A DNA stretch of 64,000 nt from Xiphydria camelus. Taxonomy: Eukaryota > Arthropoda > Insecta > Hymenoptera > Xiphydriidae. The translations under genes and the position numbers were made by a program. The notes below the pieces were generated by a model. That model was given only the letters and a program-made list of their open reading frames with translations, was not told the origin of the DNA and ran no database searches. The stretch covers positions 23,574,190 to 23,638,189 of the forward strand of contig OY783200.1 of NCBI GenBank assembly GCA_963678675.1, given 5' to 3'. Of the stretch, positions 12,051 to 23,364 are shown piece after piece (the stretch's first letter is position 1; each line of letters begins with the position of its first letter).

Positions 12051-13365
12051 AATAGTGAATTTCCTTAGGAATTTTCCGGCGAAGTCCGGTTAGATTTTTT
12101 TCGCAAGATTGCTAAAATTTCGTCGCATGAAAAAAATTGCAAGCCTTTTAGAAGAAGTAGACGACACCCTTCGCTCCACGCCGAGCAGAGACGAAATAAA
12201 AATCACCAATCCTTTTGTTTCGCGGCCGCGAAAGCCTCGATCCGTTCGAAAGCTCATCGCCGCAACATCCCCCATCCTGGAGCGACGTTAAGTTTCCCTC
12301 GACCGTCACTCAATCTCGTCGAAACCGATACGCGGCCCTCCGTTACGCGACACGAAGGCCCTCCAGACGTTCCTCGAACACGAGAGCCTCCTCGCGCAAC
12401 CCTCCGTCCGAGATGAATTAGCTAAAGCACCGCGCCGGATATCCAACGGCAAGAGTGCGGCTATAAGTGCGCGCAAACACGGCACACAAGCTCAGACAGC
12501 GACGCAGTGGCAACGGTTGCTCAGTACAGGGGTAGTTAGCGACGGTGAGGGAGAATCGATAATCGAACGTCTCGGTGATGAGCGCCGTGGTATATGCGAA
12601 AGCACGATGCGCTCACTTTAGCGCTGCATAAAATGAATGGGAAATTTGCAATTCGTTTTCCCCCCTTTTCCAATGAATATCGGGCACGCCTCGGGCGGCT
12701 GGAAGTTCGCTCGGCATTAATTCCTCGGCTACGGTCGTTTCGCTGTCCGTGGATTTCTCGTTATTCGTCGTACGACTTTTTGCGGCACGATGCGCGACGC
12801 TCGGTATTGTTCGGCCTCTCTGAGGGGTGAAACTCTTGCTCGAGGAGATAATCGAAGAGAAGACATCTCGGGATCGCGGTCTATGACCGGCGCAAAGAGA
12901 GTCACACGCTCGGGTCCTGATGTCCGTTGGCTGGGTTCCAATGTTTCTTAGGGATGTGGCCACGTGGAATAAATCCTATCGGCGTGAAGTGTCGAGATGT
13001 TTTCGGGGGGATGGACGCGAGTTCTTCTGGGAAAAAAATCTAAAGCCGGTCGCAGTTGTCCGAAAATGTTGGCGAAGCCATCCGAAAAACGTTTTTTACG
13101 TTACATTCGTTCGTGGTCTTTAGGGAGAAAATCTGGCGTCGTCCAATTTTTCGTGGCTCTTCGGTGGAGTTTGCGGCACCAACCGAGGAGGAAAATCCTC
13201 ATCGACTTCTCGCCGGATAACAGGGATCCGTGTCGTCGTTGATCGATCGTAGACTCCGGTCAGAAGTTGCCTGAAACTTCTCATCGAGTTAAATGATCAT
13301 CGATACACCAAAACATTCGAGGCTGCGTCGATTAGTTGGTTCTACGTCGACTCTTCTTATCGTAT

Positions 13366-13405
13366 GAATCCTTCGATTAAATCCGAGGATTTAATCGAAG
13401 GATTC
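13366..13405. repeat. Perfect 40-bp hairpin (19-bp stem, 2-nt loop)
   Basis: GAATCCTTCGATTAAATCC is followed by GA and then by its exact reverse complement. The tiny loop and lack of mismatches make a microRNA precursor unlikely. It is better explained as a cruciform-capable palindrome or a recent fold-over mutation. Confidence 0.85.
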
Positions 13406-14120
13406 ACCCCAGAGAAAAGTACCTTAAAAATTTCAATTCGATGCAAATTCTTCCACAGTTCGAAGTCATTACTTTCTAACGAGGGTTGTATCCATTAACA
13501 ACCCCTCAATCGTCTTCTCTTACGTATCCGAGCGTTTCCATCCTTTGAGTGAATTCACCTCAAACGCGAAGGTCGAGAAAATAACGAGTATCCTTCCGCT
13601 GCAGATACGTTCGAGCACATCCTTTCGTTTAATCTCTTTCTCTGCTTCTTCCAGCGGACGAATAAAAACTTATTTCCTCTTTTGAGATAACCTTTCGTTT
13701 TTCATTTCCCTCCCATCCCATCCCTCTTCTATCCTCTTCCCGGTCTCGGGGAGGGATGCAAATACGTGTAGCCACTCGATCCGTTGTTTCACGTTCGTCG
13801 ATGAATTCGCGTGCTCTATCGACCCCGTCTGCCGGGGGTGAATTCACGCCGCGCTTTCCTCGAGGGGCGAGGGAGGCAAACGGAGAGGCCAGACGGTTCG
13901 CTGCGCAGTTTATCGTCCGCTGCACGTGACGTGATTTGTGCGGATGGTTCGACCGGGACAGCGTGAAGTCGATCGAGCCTCGAAACTGCTTCCGTTTGGT
14001 GGCGAGCGAGGGGGGGATGATTCGTTGTCGCGATGTGTGCGCACTTTTGCGGCAGGGTGTCGGAAACAGCCGCATCCCTGGTAACCAGAGTCTGCGGCAA
14101 GCTATCTGCGCGGAGCACTG

Positions 14121-14604
14121 ATCCACAACAGTTTTATAAAAGCTTCTTCCAAAAAAACTTGCAGCTTTTCTTGCACCAGTTGTCATGCGACAAAATTTCG
14201 ACATTCTCGTGGAAAGATCTCACGAGATTTGCTAATGAATATATAATACTGCGATATATCTGGTGCAAGACTTGCAGGAAGCTTCCAAAAGACAACTGGT
14301 TTTCTGCTTCCTCTTTTTCGTAGTGGAAAGCACTCATCCAGCAGTTTTATGAAAGCCCAAAAAACTTGCAATTTTTCTCGCACAAGCTGCTATACGACAG
14401 ATTTTCAAGGATCTTGCGAAAAAATCTAATAAACTCGCGTTTTTTTCTCAGCACAAGCTTCCATGTGATAGAATTTCAGCATTCTTGTGGAAAGTTCTTT
14501 CAAGATTTGCTAATGCATACTGCTGCGATATATTTGCTGCGAGACTTGCAGCAAGCTTACAAAAACCAACTAGTTTTCTGCTTCCTCGACTTTGCAGTGT
14601 ACTT
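14121..14604. repeat. Duplicated foldback cluster in intron 5
   Basis: Two related segments (about 14121-14330 and 14335-14604) share CAGTTTTAT(A/G)AAAGC, AACTTGCA, ATTCT(C/T)GTGGAAAG, GATTTGCTAATG, CTGCGATATAT and TTTTCTGCTTCCTC. Each is partly palindromic, for example CTTGCACCAG near 14171 against CTGGTGCAAG near 14261. No protein is recognisable in the ORFs here. Confidence 0.6.
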
Positions 14605-15721
14605 GCGCAGAGGATGCTTATCAGGGATCTCGGTCGGAAATTTAATTTCGCATGGAAACAGTCTGAAATCTGCGTGGGAATAATCGAAGGGATGAAAGTA
14701 CCGATCACTCTTCCCTGAGAGGTATATACACACCTCCTCCATCCCCCGAAGAAAGGGTTGGGACGATGAATAAATGTATATCGCACTCGTGCATCTTGTA
14801 TTCCGTCCCTAGCCCTCCAAACTTATCCTCCGACACGTCCTGAATATTAAGTCGACTTTGATTTCGGATGTATGATCTCTTCCGATTCGAGGATTCGATA
14901 TTTCCATTATCTCACCGCTCCGGAGACGCTATCCGAGGATCGATTCGGGGATTGGCGCTTCGCGCCACGACGGTCGGGTCTAAACGGACGTGGCGAAAAT
15001 AAAAGGGGATGGAAGTGCGTCCCGACATCAAAGCTCGCTCGGGTGGAACGCTTCCACTCTCGATAAATTCGTACCGAACTGGCGTAACGAGTTTTCTTCG
15101 CGCGAGGAAAATACCTGGGCAATATAACGTAATTGCCGCTGCTCCTCCCCCCGCCCCCCTCTTCGTTCGCTATAAACTCAACGGTACAAACGGCGGGAGG
15201 AAGCTTCCGTTTGAGGACTGAAAGTTTCCTCCAGCCAGAGATATATGAACGTTTCCTCTCGTTTTCCGGCTCTCCCCGCGAAAACGGGACGAGGGTGAAA
15301 TCGTCGTGTACGAGCAGTTTAACGATACCCCCCGTACGTTTTCGCCCGGAAATCCCGGGGGAATTAATTTGTACGGGTTCTCGTCGAAGTTACGAGAAGT
15401 GTTATTAGAAATTCGTTTGCAGCTGTGCATTATTTACAGCACTGGGCGTACAGAGAACTACACGAAGGGGGTAAAAAGAGAAATATTGTGGTTCTCGACG
15501 AAACTCATCGACATCCAGAAGTACAACCCCCTTTCAGAGATCGCGGAGAAAAAAAATTTAGTTGGATAGAAAAGTCATCGAGCCTCTTCTATCCAACGGG
15601 GCGGAAATGTCCTCCGGAGGCTACACTCGGGACCGTTTGTCGAATCCGGTTGGATGGGCTAGATTTCGGATTTCTGGGACTTCATCCGCGAATCTGATTA
15701 GCCGGCGCAGAGGAGAGAAGG

Positions 15722-15748
15722 CGAGAGAGAGAGAGAGAGAGAGGGAGG

Positions 15749-15833
<85 letters not shown>
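15722..15833. repeat. (GA)n microsatellite, about 110 bp
   Basis: A long GA run interrupted only near its left end by GGGAGGGAGGG. Its translation gives artificial Arg-Glu ORFs. Such tracts can bind GAGA-factor-like proteins in insects (general knowledge); nothing here shows that they do. Confidence 0.95.
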
Positions 15834-15836
<3 letters not shown>

Positions 15837-16084
15837 GGCTTTGCGCGCGAGGGAAAGTCCTGAATCCCGGAATTACGCGGTTCAGACGAAATACCGGGAC
15901 CCGCGAGCCGAGAGGGATGAGGGTGGATGCTGCCAGTGATGCTCAGTGGTTCTCAGAGGATCGCGGGGAGGAAAATACACGGAGGAGTCGTGTTCCTCGC
16001 CAACGCTTTTACGTTTCTTTTCACCGACCACTTTCCTGGCATCGGCGTCGACCACTGCCACCGTTTCGCATCTATTTTCCACGA

Positions 16085-16085
<1 letters not shown>

Positions 16086-16124
<39 letters not shown>

Positions 16125-16135
16125 AGAGAGAGAGA
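16086..16135. repeat. (GA)n microsatellite with AAAG interruptions
   Basis: A GA run of about 50 bp, interrupted by GAAAGAGAAAG in its second half. Confidence 0.93.
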
Positions 16136-16756
16136 CGAAAGTAGCGCCCGGAAAGCAAGGATGAAATTGTCATCTCGCCGTACCTGGTTGGCGCTTGCGG
16201 TGAAGGGCGGTAGACAGACGGACGGATGGGGAAAAGGAGGGTGAGAGATGGCGAGAGTATATCCCGAGGAGCTCCGAGTCTAATTCGCGTTTCACAGTTG
16301 AACCATCCGCCGGAGTTAGTTAAGCTAGGTCTACCGACGCGATCCGAATCCCGGCAGACTGCGCGCCCTGCAGTTTGTACAGCAAACAGTTGGTAAGTGA
16401 TACGCTCGCGTAGAAGCCGGAAGTAACGCGGCGAATGTCACCGACGAGCGTTCAGAGGTATTTCGTTGGTCGCTCGGCGACTCTGGAACGAGTCCAAGAG
16501 TACACGAATGAAATTAACGAGAGAGAAGAGCGGCAATAGGTTTTCCAGGACCTGTTGGTGAGGTGAAACGTCAGCTGGTCGTGAGTGGGGGTGATTTCTC
16601 GGCGTAAAAGAACATTTCGAAAGGGTTTAAGGCACATCGAAGAAGAGGATCATTTAGTGCGACTAAAAATCCAAAAATAAGGCCAAAATCTGAAGAACCA
16701 GCTTTACCTCGCTCGCGGTACGAATGCGTAACGACACCATTGTTCCAACTTTTTCG

Positions 16757-16782
16757 GAGAGAGAAAGAGAGAGAGAGAGAGA
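16757..16782. repeat. Short (GA)n tract
   Basis: GAGAGAGAAAGAGAGAGAGAG-type run of about 26 bp. Confidence 0.85.
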
Positions 16783-17442
16783 ACCGGGCAGGCATTCGTT
16801 TGGTCCGTACCTCGAAACTCCAGGCGTAATTCGGAGGGGTTATTAATGCACTGGATTAGATAGCGGATGGAGCGCGACTACGTGGTTATGAATAGGGGGC
16901 GAAACCATTGTTCGCCGGTAGGCAAAGCGCGAGGCGCGAGAGCTTTCCACTCCGGGTTTCAGACCAGGGGATGTGGCCTCTGTGGGCGAGGTGACCCTCG
17001 GTGATTCCAGCAAGGATGACGGGGCGCCGATGCTCTGAGTATCGCGCTGAAAACAATTGTTCATAAATGGAACGGAATGAAATTTGTTAGAAAGGAAACA
17101 GGGCCAAGAGTATGAGACCCTGTTTCATTTGAAAACTCTGAATTTTCTATTGCTGCAATGGTATTTATAGCTGGGGTAAGGTGATACAGTTGTTGACATT
17201 ATCCGGTAATAAATGCATTCGATAGAAAGAGATAGAGGCGTGTCACGTTGACTGAGAATTTCATCTGCGGAGCACGAAACCTTGAACAGCTGATCTGTTT
17301 TCGGTGATCATGCTTGATTTGGTCCATATGGAAGCTGTACATTTTTTCTTGAATCTGATATGCATTTGACGATGGTTTTAGGAGATTTAGCCTTCAGAAA
17401 TTCGCTGTACCTTGTATGATATCAACGGTAAAACAGTAAATA

Positions 17443-17938
17443 ATCCCTAATGAAAAAAATTTTCCAACCAATCTCTGAAAAACTCTGACTTTTTATAATA
17501 ATTTCAACACTTTCAGACATTTACTAGGAAGTATCAAAGTTTTTCAGAGAAATGTCCAAAAATATCAATTTTTCTTCACGCGCAAAAACTTTTCTAAACA
17601 ATTCGAATAAACACTGACGAATATTTGGAATAATCTGTAAAATTCTGAAAAATCTTGAACATTTCTATATTCATTTATACAAAAATTATAAATTAAAAAA
17701 AAATCAAATTTCAGAGTTAATCAGATATCTTTCAGAATTTTGTCAGATATAATATGTCTTAGTTTATTAGAACTTTTAGAAGAAATTTTATGCGTATAAG
17801 AAAAATGGATACACTTCTCTAACTTTCTCGGATTTATTTATCTGAAATGTTCCAATTACTACAGAAAGCGAGGAAAAAATACAAAGTATCTCGAGAGTTT
17901 TTCAGAATTTTGTTAGGGAAACGTTTCCCATCAGGGAC
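17443..17938. repeat. Family I element with TCCCT(A/G)ATG termini, about 495 bp
   Basis: The left end TCCCTAATGAAAAAAATTTT is mirrored by the right end AAACGTTTCCCATCAGGGA. The interior is AT-rich and rich in TTTCAGAATTTTGT / TCTGAAAAA words in both orientations. A related terminus (TCCCTGATGGAAAAATTTAT) is at about 60221, apparently a fragment. There is no ORF. Confidence 0.55.
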
Positions 17939-18760
17939 AGTACCGATCGCACACGTTTCGTGCTCCCTTTTGCCAAGGTGCCAATAACCGTAACACTTAC
18001 CCTGCCACTAAATATTATATCTCCTCCCAGCGTCGTTTTTGTCGCACTTCGTCCTCCTCTGAATAACGAAGTGAGGTACCATAGAAACACCCTCTCGCAA
18101 CGACTACAGGTGTCTTTCTCCTCCCCTCTCACATGGCAATCCATTTCGTTTCGCTGCAGAGTGTTTGGATCATCTCGCATATCGCTGATCGTGACGAGTC
18201 GAAGCATCGCGGTGGGGATGATGAATTGATTTCCTCGGGGGTTGTAATTGGCGCCGATCCGCGATACCCGCGGGAACGAATCCACGACGGGACGTAAATA
18301 ATCGTCGTGGAAACGATATGCCGTGAATCGGTGATCATTTTCCATGAATCCTCGCGCGCGAATCTGAGGCGAGATTGAAGGGAAGGGGGTGGCGGTAGAG
18401 GGTTTCCTGGAGAATCGAGGTCAGAGCTTACTTAGGGTCACTCTCTAATGAGTCCGGAAGCTTAGCGTCTGGCTGAGGGCAGAAGAGCCTCTTCGTCAAG
18501 TGGCGTTAGTTATTCGAAAGTGTCGGGCGTTGACGGAGAAGATTAAGACGGTTGCTCGCAAATTAAACGATTCGTCGAGCGAAAGGCGTCCGACCGAAGT
18601 CGGATGAATGGGAGTCGAGTGGAGATTCAACGCTTTCGCGACGGCTTCCTCTCGTGGAGGGGAAATAAGATAAACTTTTGCTACGATTCTTGCGAACGTT
18701 TTGAGATTCCTCGTCAATTTAATGCCACATCGGATGCAATTCGAGGAGCAATGGTTCTGC

Positions 18761-19037
18761 AGCCTAAGCAAAACTGGATTTCGCTGAGAACTTTTTGCTG
18801 TCGTAACAAAAATATCAATATATCCGTGACGGCAAAATACATGTCCAATCAGTAGTAGAAACATTTGTTGGGACACATTAAATATTTTTGCTGAAAACAA
18901 AATGCACTATCATTGTAGATACATTTGCTGTTATTAGACGCGTCTTTCACTGCCACAGATAATATTTTGTTCACTGCAAAAAGTCCTCAGCGACACCTAA
19001 TTTTGCTAAGATTGCAAAATCATTTTTTTCCCGTGCA
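18761..19037. repeat. Family G foldback, copy 1
   Basis: It contains TTTCGCTGAGAACTTTTTGC, a variant of GTCGTGACAAAAATATCA and, inverted at the right, AAAAAGTCCTCAGCG and AATTTTGCTAAGATTGCAAAATCA. The same order of words occurs at 23047-23362. It is non-coding. Confidence 0.6.
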
Positions 19038-19813
19038 GCGAAGCTAAAATTCGTAACATTTGTGGAGCATATTTCACTTCCAAAGAGTCCCCCGTCATGG
19101 ATGATAACTCGATCGATCAGGGATGATAAAACGAAATCGCGCAAGAACCATTTCTCCCACCGTCACCCGTTTACGACACAAGAGAGCGGAACAATCCTAC
19201 AGCGGCGAAATTCACGAGCCCCGAATTATCTCCAACGTCGAAATCCGTAAAAAAAAAAGTTTTTTTACGACTCCCCTCCGAGCAGCGCGAAAACGAATAC
19301 CGGAGGGCGGGCTTACGATCGGCGCACGAGCGGGTGGAACGGGGTAAAAATCGAGCAACGCTCTCCGGCTGTCTTCGGAAATAAAAAGGAGGGCACCCCG
19401 GGATACCCGCGACCTTCTTCGGATCCGAGAGAGGAAGATGGTGAGGCGAGGGGGCGTCCGAGGAATCCCGCTGTTTGCACAAGCTCGGTATCCAGGGGTG
19501 TGTGCTCTAATAGAGTAGGGGTAGTAAAACGGAAGGGGTTTCTCACGGAGCTTCTTCTTCCCCGCGTGAAACTTTCGAGCGAGCCGCGGCAGTTAGCATG
19601 CGGAACTTCTTCATTGGTGCCCCTAAGAAACGGCGCTTCTTCGGCGTCACTCCCCTCGTTACCCATTTACTCGCTTCATTTTGCCGCGTTATACGCTGCA
19701 GGCGTCGCGGCGCGGCAAGGGGCGGAGATGCGCCCCGAGGAAAGAAAGACGCGAAACTTTATCACCGCGAGTCGGAGATAAGCGGCCGGGGAAGTGGGTG
19801 TTTTTTTACCGGC

Positions 19814-19818
<5 letters not shown>

Positions 19819-19861
<43 letters not shown>
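19819..19861. repeat. (CT)n microsatellite
   Basis: An uninterrupted CT run of about 43 bp, about 210 bp beyond the exon 5 donor in gene sense. On the gene strand it is a GA run. Confidence 0.95.
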
Positions 19862-19862
<1 letters not shown>

Positions 19863-20074
19863 AGGATCCGTTAGTCGCTTTAATTTGATTCTCCGGATTA
19901 CGCAACGCCATTGCCGTCTTGCCGCGCGTCAAACGTCACGATGATTTCGTCGCGTTCGTTTGTCGTATAGATGCTTCCAAGCAGGGGTTGACGGAGAATG
20001 GAGAGAAGTCCGTATGCTGCAGGATTGATGAGAAAACATCGGCTGTGAATGCTGCTGAGGCGCGACCAACTCAC

Positions 20075-20244
20075 CTGATGTTGTCCTCGTCGACGAACAA
20101 AACCACCCCTCTGGCATTGTGCTTCGTACCGAGACGCTCGACTATTCTGTCAAAGTCCTCGCTCCGTGAGTTCCTCAGGATCTTTTCGCTGACCGCCACG
20201 CAGATGTTGTTGTCCGCCGAGAGGGCGATGAAGCTCGCTATGCC
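20075..20244 (-). CDS. mGluR exon 5: lobe 2 of the glutamate-binding domain
   Basis: The exon encodes residues 229-284 plus the first two bases of codon 285 (length 170). The acceptor reads AATTAATTTCTTCCAG and the donor AG|GTGAGT. Visible motifs are GIASFIALS, NNICVAVSEKIL, FDRIVERL and NARGVVLFVDEDNIR, the alternating helix and strand pattern of lobe 2. The NARGVVLF strand matches the NAR(A/V)V(I/V)(I/L)F motif of group II/III mGluRs. It joins exon 4 after GDYGEK in phase 0 and exon 6 in phase 2. Nothing is missing relative to the family. Confidence 0.94.
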
Positions 20245-20489
20245 CTGGAAGAAATTAATTAGTCAGTGAAGTTACTAGAACGCGTATTGAAGTAGGTTTG
20301 GAATGTTGCGATAATACGTGAAAAACTAAACGGAAAACAATTTGCTTGATCGAAATAAACGTGTTTTTGAACGGCCCTAAAAGAGCATATTTAGTATAAT
20401 GGATTCGAACGAATATCGATTGGACGTATAATACATAATTATTATTGATTCGATTGAATATCATTTGGATGAAATCAGTATTAATTCGA

Positions 20490-20790
20490 ATCGGATAAAT
20501 TTGCTCTCAGGACTATCGCAAAACACGTTCACTTTGATTGAGCAAATTTTTCTTTCTCAGTCGGAGTTTATTTATAGTTAAAATACGTATAATTGATTAC
20601 CGCAAAGGAAATATTTCTTTGGCTCAAGCAAATATTCGTTAGCGATTACTCTATTTCTGTTTGAATAAAAAAAAGACATTCTAATAATTAACATACATTA
20701 TTTACACGGCTCAACGAAATATTACTTTCGCCGTCATCAAATATATAGTTATTAACTACGAATAAACTCTTCCTCTTTCAGGAAACTATG
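20490..20790. repeat. E-like AT-rich repeat (GGCTCAAGCAAATATT words)
   Basis: TTTTTCTTTCTCAGTCGGAG, GAAATATTTCTTTGGCTCAAGC, CGAAATATTACTTTCG and ATATATAGTTATTAACTACG recur in loose inverted order. It resembles the 41335-41760 region and a piece at 58430-58500. The boundaries are uncertain. Confidence 0.45.
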
Positions 20791-21780
20791 TTTCTCAAAA
20801 AATACAATTTCCTAAAATTTAATAAACACGAATCCCTCGCAACGAACGTACGAAAATCCGTAGTGATTTTAATAACGAATTCACGTAGCCGCATCAGAGA
20901 TCCCACTCTTCCCTGGCGTCGAGGGTTCAATGAAACCCCCACCCCTTTGAAATCGTGCTTTCACTTTCAACCCCCCGGATTCGGCGGTTCTCGCGAGTAA
21001 CTTCATCCCGCGGATACGTACGAGCCGAGGTAAGAACGTGGCGTGTTAATAGGTCATCGTGGGTGCCACTAACGTCGAACTTTCTCGGCTACATCGACCC
21101 CGCCCACCCCGGTTTCTATCAGTGACTCTCATTCGACCCGCTCGCTCCGGGGGTCAGAGAGCGATAGCGCGCGTTAATTGCCTCTCGCGGCACGACTGAC
21201 GCGTCCGCCTTCTCCACCCGAACGAGAGCAGCGACGATCGGATGATCCCGAATCGCGTGAGTCGTAACTCGGTTTAACCGTGATTTGATTGCGGGGAGAC
21301 AATGATACGCATATGCCGGGAACGTTGAGAGTTTCGGTCGATCGTTTCCGGGGTACGGTGTTTTATCGTTGCCACGTCGGGGGCGGTATCGTTTAGGGGC
21401 AGCTCGTCGCTTCGATCTTCGAAAACGTCTCAGCGCTTAGTCGGGTCTCCCACCCTCTTGCTCCTACGTCCACCCTTCCCGCGGGGGTAAACCTCTCGAC
21501 CCAAACGATCTCGGCCACTAAATTAGCCCTTCGCGCGTTGGATCAACGGGTCTCTTCCGTCTGCCTCGAAAAACAACGCTCTTGGGATGAAAATCGAAAT
21601 TAGTTCGCGGGAAGGGAAACGCGGTGCTCCGTTTCGTTTTGCCTTTTTTCCCTCCACTGTGAGAACGAAAAGGGTGATAACGGACTGGACAGTGGGTTCC
21701 TCGCGGAAAAGAATGCACGAATAATACGAATAATATGTAAACATTGACTGGAAATTGAAAATGTTCGATATTCCTTAATA

Positions 21781-22372
21781 TTTTTCCGCAAAAATCAAAA
21801 TCTCTGGAGTTCAATTCTCGACGACTCTAATCGACGTAGGTACCTCTTCACGCTGATACCAAAAATAATATATTTATTGAGGAAATTTCAAAAGAAAATC
21901 GTCATATCGACGATTTTCCGTGGACAAATATTTTTCTCATACACGAAACCATCGATTTCTTATATTTCCTTTGAAACATGAATCGAACAACCGTGATTTT
22001 CGTGATCAGCACAAAAAAAATACATAAGATAATAAGATCGAGCGATCGATTCCAGAGATTTCGATTTTTGCGAAATTTTCACGAAAATCGAAAGTCTGGA
22101 ATTCGACCAGCCTGTTCGATATATTTTTTCACGCTGATTCGAAAACTAACAGATATTTATTGATGAAATGTAAAAGGAAGATCGGGATATCGATGATTCT
22201 CCGCGAAGAAAATCATTTTCCGCATATAAAATCATGGATATTTTCATTTTCTCTCGATATATCGACTCATCTCATGCCTTTCAAAATCAACATGAAAATG
22301 TATATAAGATAGAGCAGTCCGTCGACCGATTCCAGAGTTTACAATTTTTCGTAAAATTTCAAGGAATACCTG
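21781..22372. repeat. Family B array, two tandem palindromic units
   Basis: Unit 1 (about 21781-22072) runs from AAAATCTCTGGAGTTC through CACGCTGATACC and CGACGATTTTCCGTGGAC to GATTCCAGAGATTTCGATTT. Unit 2 (about 22078-22364) repeats the plan, with TATTTTTTCACGCTGATTCG and GATATCGATGATTCTCCGCG. Both are diverged from the 7575 copy but keep the same head-to-tail dimer layout. Confidence 0.75.
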
Positions 22373-23046
22373 CTGTGTGAGGAGAGATAAAATTAAATTA
22401 GTAGCCAGCCACTTCAATTTCCCCGCGTTTCTCTCCCCAACGAGAAAATGGACCTTCCGGCGTTCGCACACGTGTATCCCCATTCCAGAGAGCCGGGGAC
22501 GGCCGATACACGTGAAAACATCTCACCGTGCGCTCCGTGAAAGACGCGGTGGACCGTCAAACGCCCCGAGGGTCGTTACCCCGAGCAGCGCGAGCTTTCG
22601 TCCGACCGCAGAGGCGGAAAAGAAACACACCGGTACCGCGAGCTCGGCGGTCGCAGAGATTGAATTACGCTGTTAGCCTCCAGAGGGAGACCGGCAATGG
22701 TCCTCGTGTTTCCCAATTTCTTGCCCCGGTAATTTCTTCCTCCACCTTCCGAGTCGTTGGCACCACATGTCGAAGAGGGTCGAGGTCCTCTCGCCTCCGG
22801 GAAGTACTCGACCAGTATCGCTGGGATTGAGTGGACACTTGACCTTGCCACCACTGCTCCGTAGCACAGCGAGGCTCCGATGACTCGGCGAATTTATTTT
22901 TTCCGGGTGAAACCTGGCACCGACGATGAAGGCGGGGCCGGTTTCTCGGCTTCCAGTGTCGCAGCACCTCGAAGTGTCCAACGTCATCCGGGCAATGCAC
23001 CATTGCTGAGGAGCCACGATCCCTTAGGATACACCGAGATGAATAA

Positions 23047-23362
23047 TTGCTGGTGTCAAAAATGTGTTTTGCAATTCTAGCAAAATTAGGTCTTGCCGAG
23101 AACTTTTTACACTCGTGACAAAAATATCATCCGTGGTAGCAAAAGATGCGTCCGATAACAGCAAATTTAACTGCGCGATCGCAGTGATATTTTTTTTCGG
23201 TAAAAATGTTTGCTCTCCCAGTAAATATTTTCATTACTGTTCGACATATCTTTTGCTGTCGCGAGCGATATTTTTGTTACGATAATTGTTACGAAAAAAT
23301 TCTCGGCAAAACCTAGTTTCGTTAAGTCTGTACAATCATTTTTCTTCTGTGTCGAATGAAAA
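23047..23362. repeat. Family G foldback, copy 2
   Basis: AGCAAAATTAGGTCTTGCCG AGAACTTTTT at the left and ATTCTCGGCAAAACCTAG at the right are inverted copies of each other. The interior has CGTGACAAAAATATCATCCG against CGAGCGATATTTTTGTTACG. It matches 18761-19037 in layout. Confidence 0.6.
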
Positions 23363-23364
23363 AC

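Larger units (their letters stand above)
2745..20074 (-). other. Intron 5 of the mGluR gene (about 17.3 kb)
   Basis: The intron lies between the exon 5 donor (AG|GTGAGTTGG) and the exon 6 acceptor. It holds the repeats listed separately: an inverted-repeat segment at 2819, family E at 4129, a family B array at 7575, foldbacks at 10490 and 11801, family F at 10641, family C at 10845, a perfect hairpin at 13366, a repeat cluster at 14121, GA/CT tracts, family I at 17443 and family G at 18761. The stretches 3300-4128, 4340-7560, 8492-10440, 12060-14120, 14610-17440 (apart from GA tracts) and 19040-20070 are mostly CpG-rich unique sequence in which I see no gene. ORFs there are short and lack recognisable domains. 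Confidence 0.85.

Noticed and set aside
12461..12530. Plus-strand promoter from CTATAAGTG and TCAGAC/TCAGTA words
   Set aside because: The spacing of TATA-like to initiator-like words (about 24 or 54) is not the usual 30, and nothing downstream looks like an exon.
13366..13405. microRNA precursor
   Set aside because: The stem is perfect and only 19 bp, with a 2-nt loop, which is too short for a Dicer substrate.
13629..14204. 191-codon minus-strand ORF
   Set aside because: Composition-driven, runs into the 14121 repeat cluster, and has no recognisable motif.
15562..15939. ORF with long Arg-Glu repeats
   Set aside because: Translation of the GA microsatellite.
16292..16395. Plus-strand first exon ending at GTAAGTGA
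   Set aside because: A good donor word alone is common by chance. No acceptor or coding partner could be identified.
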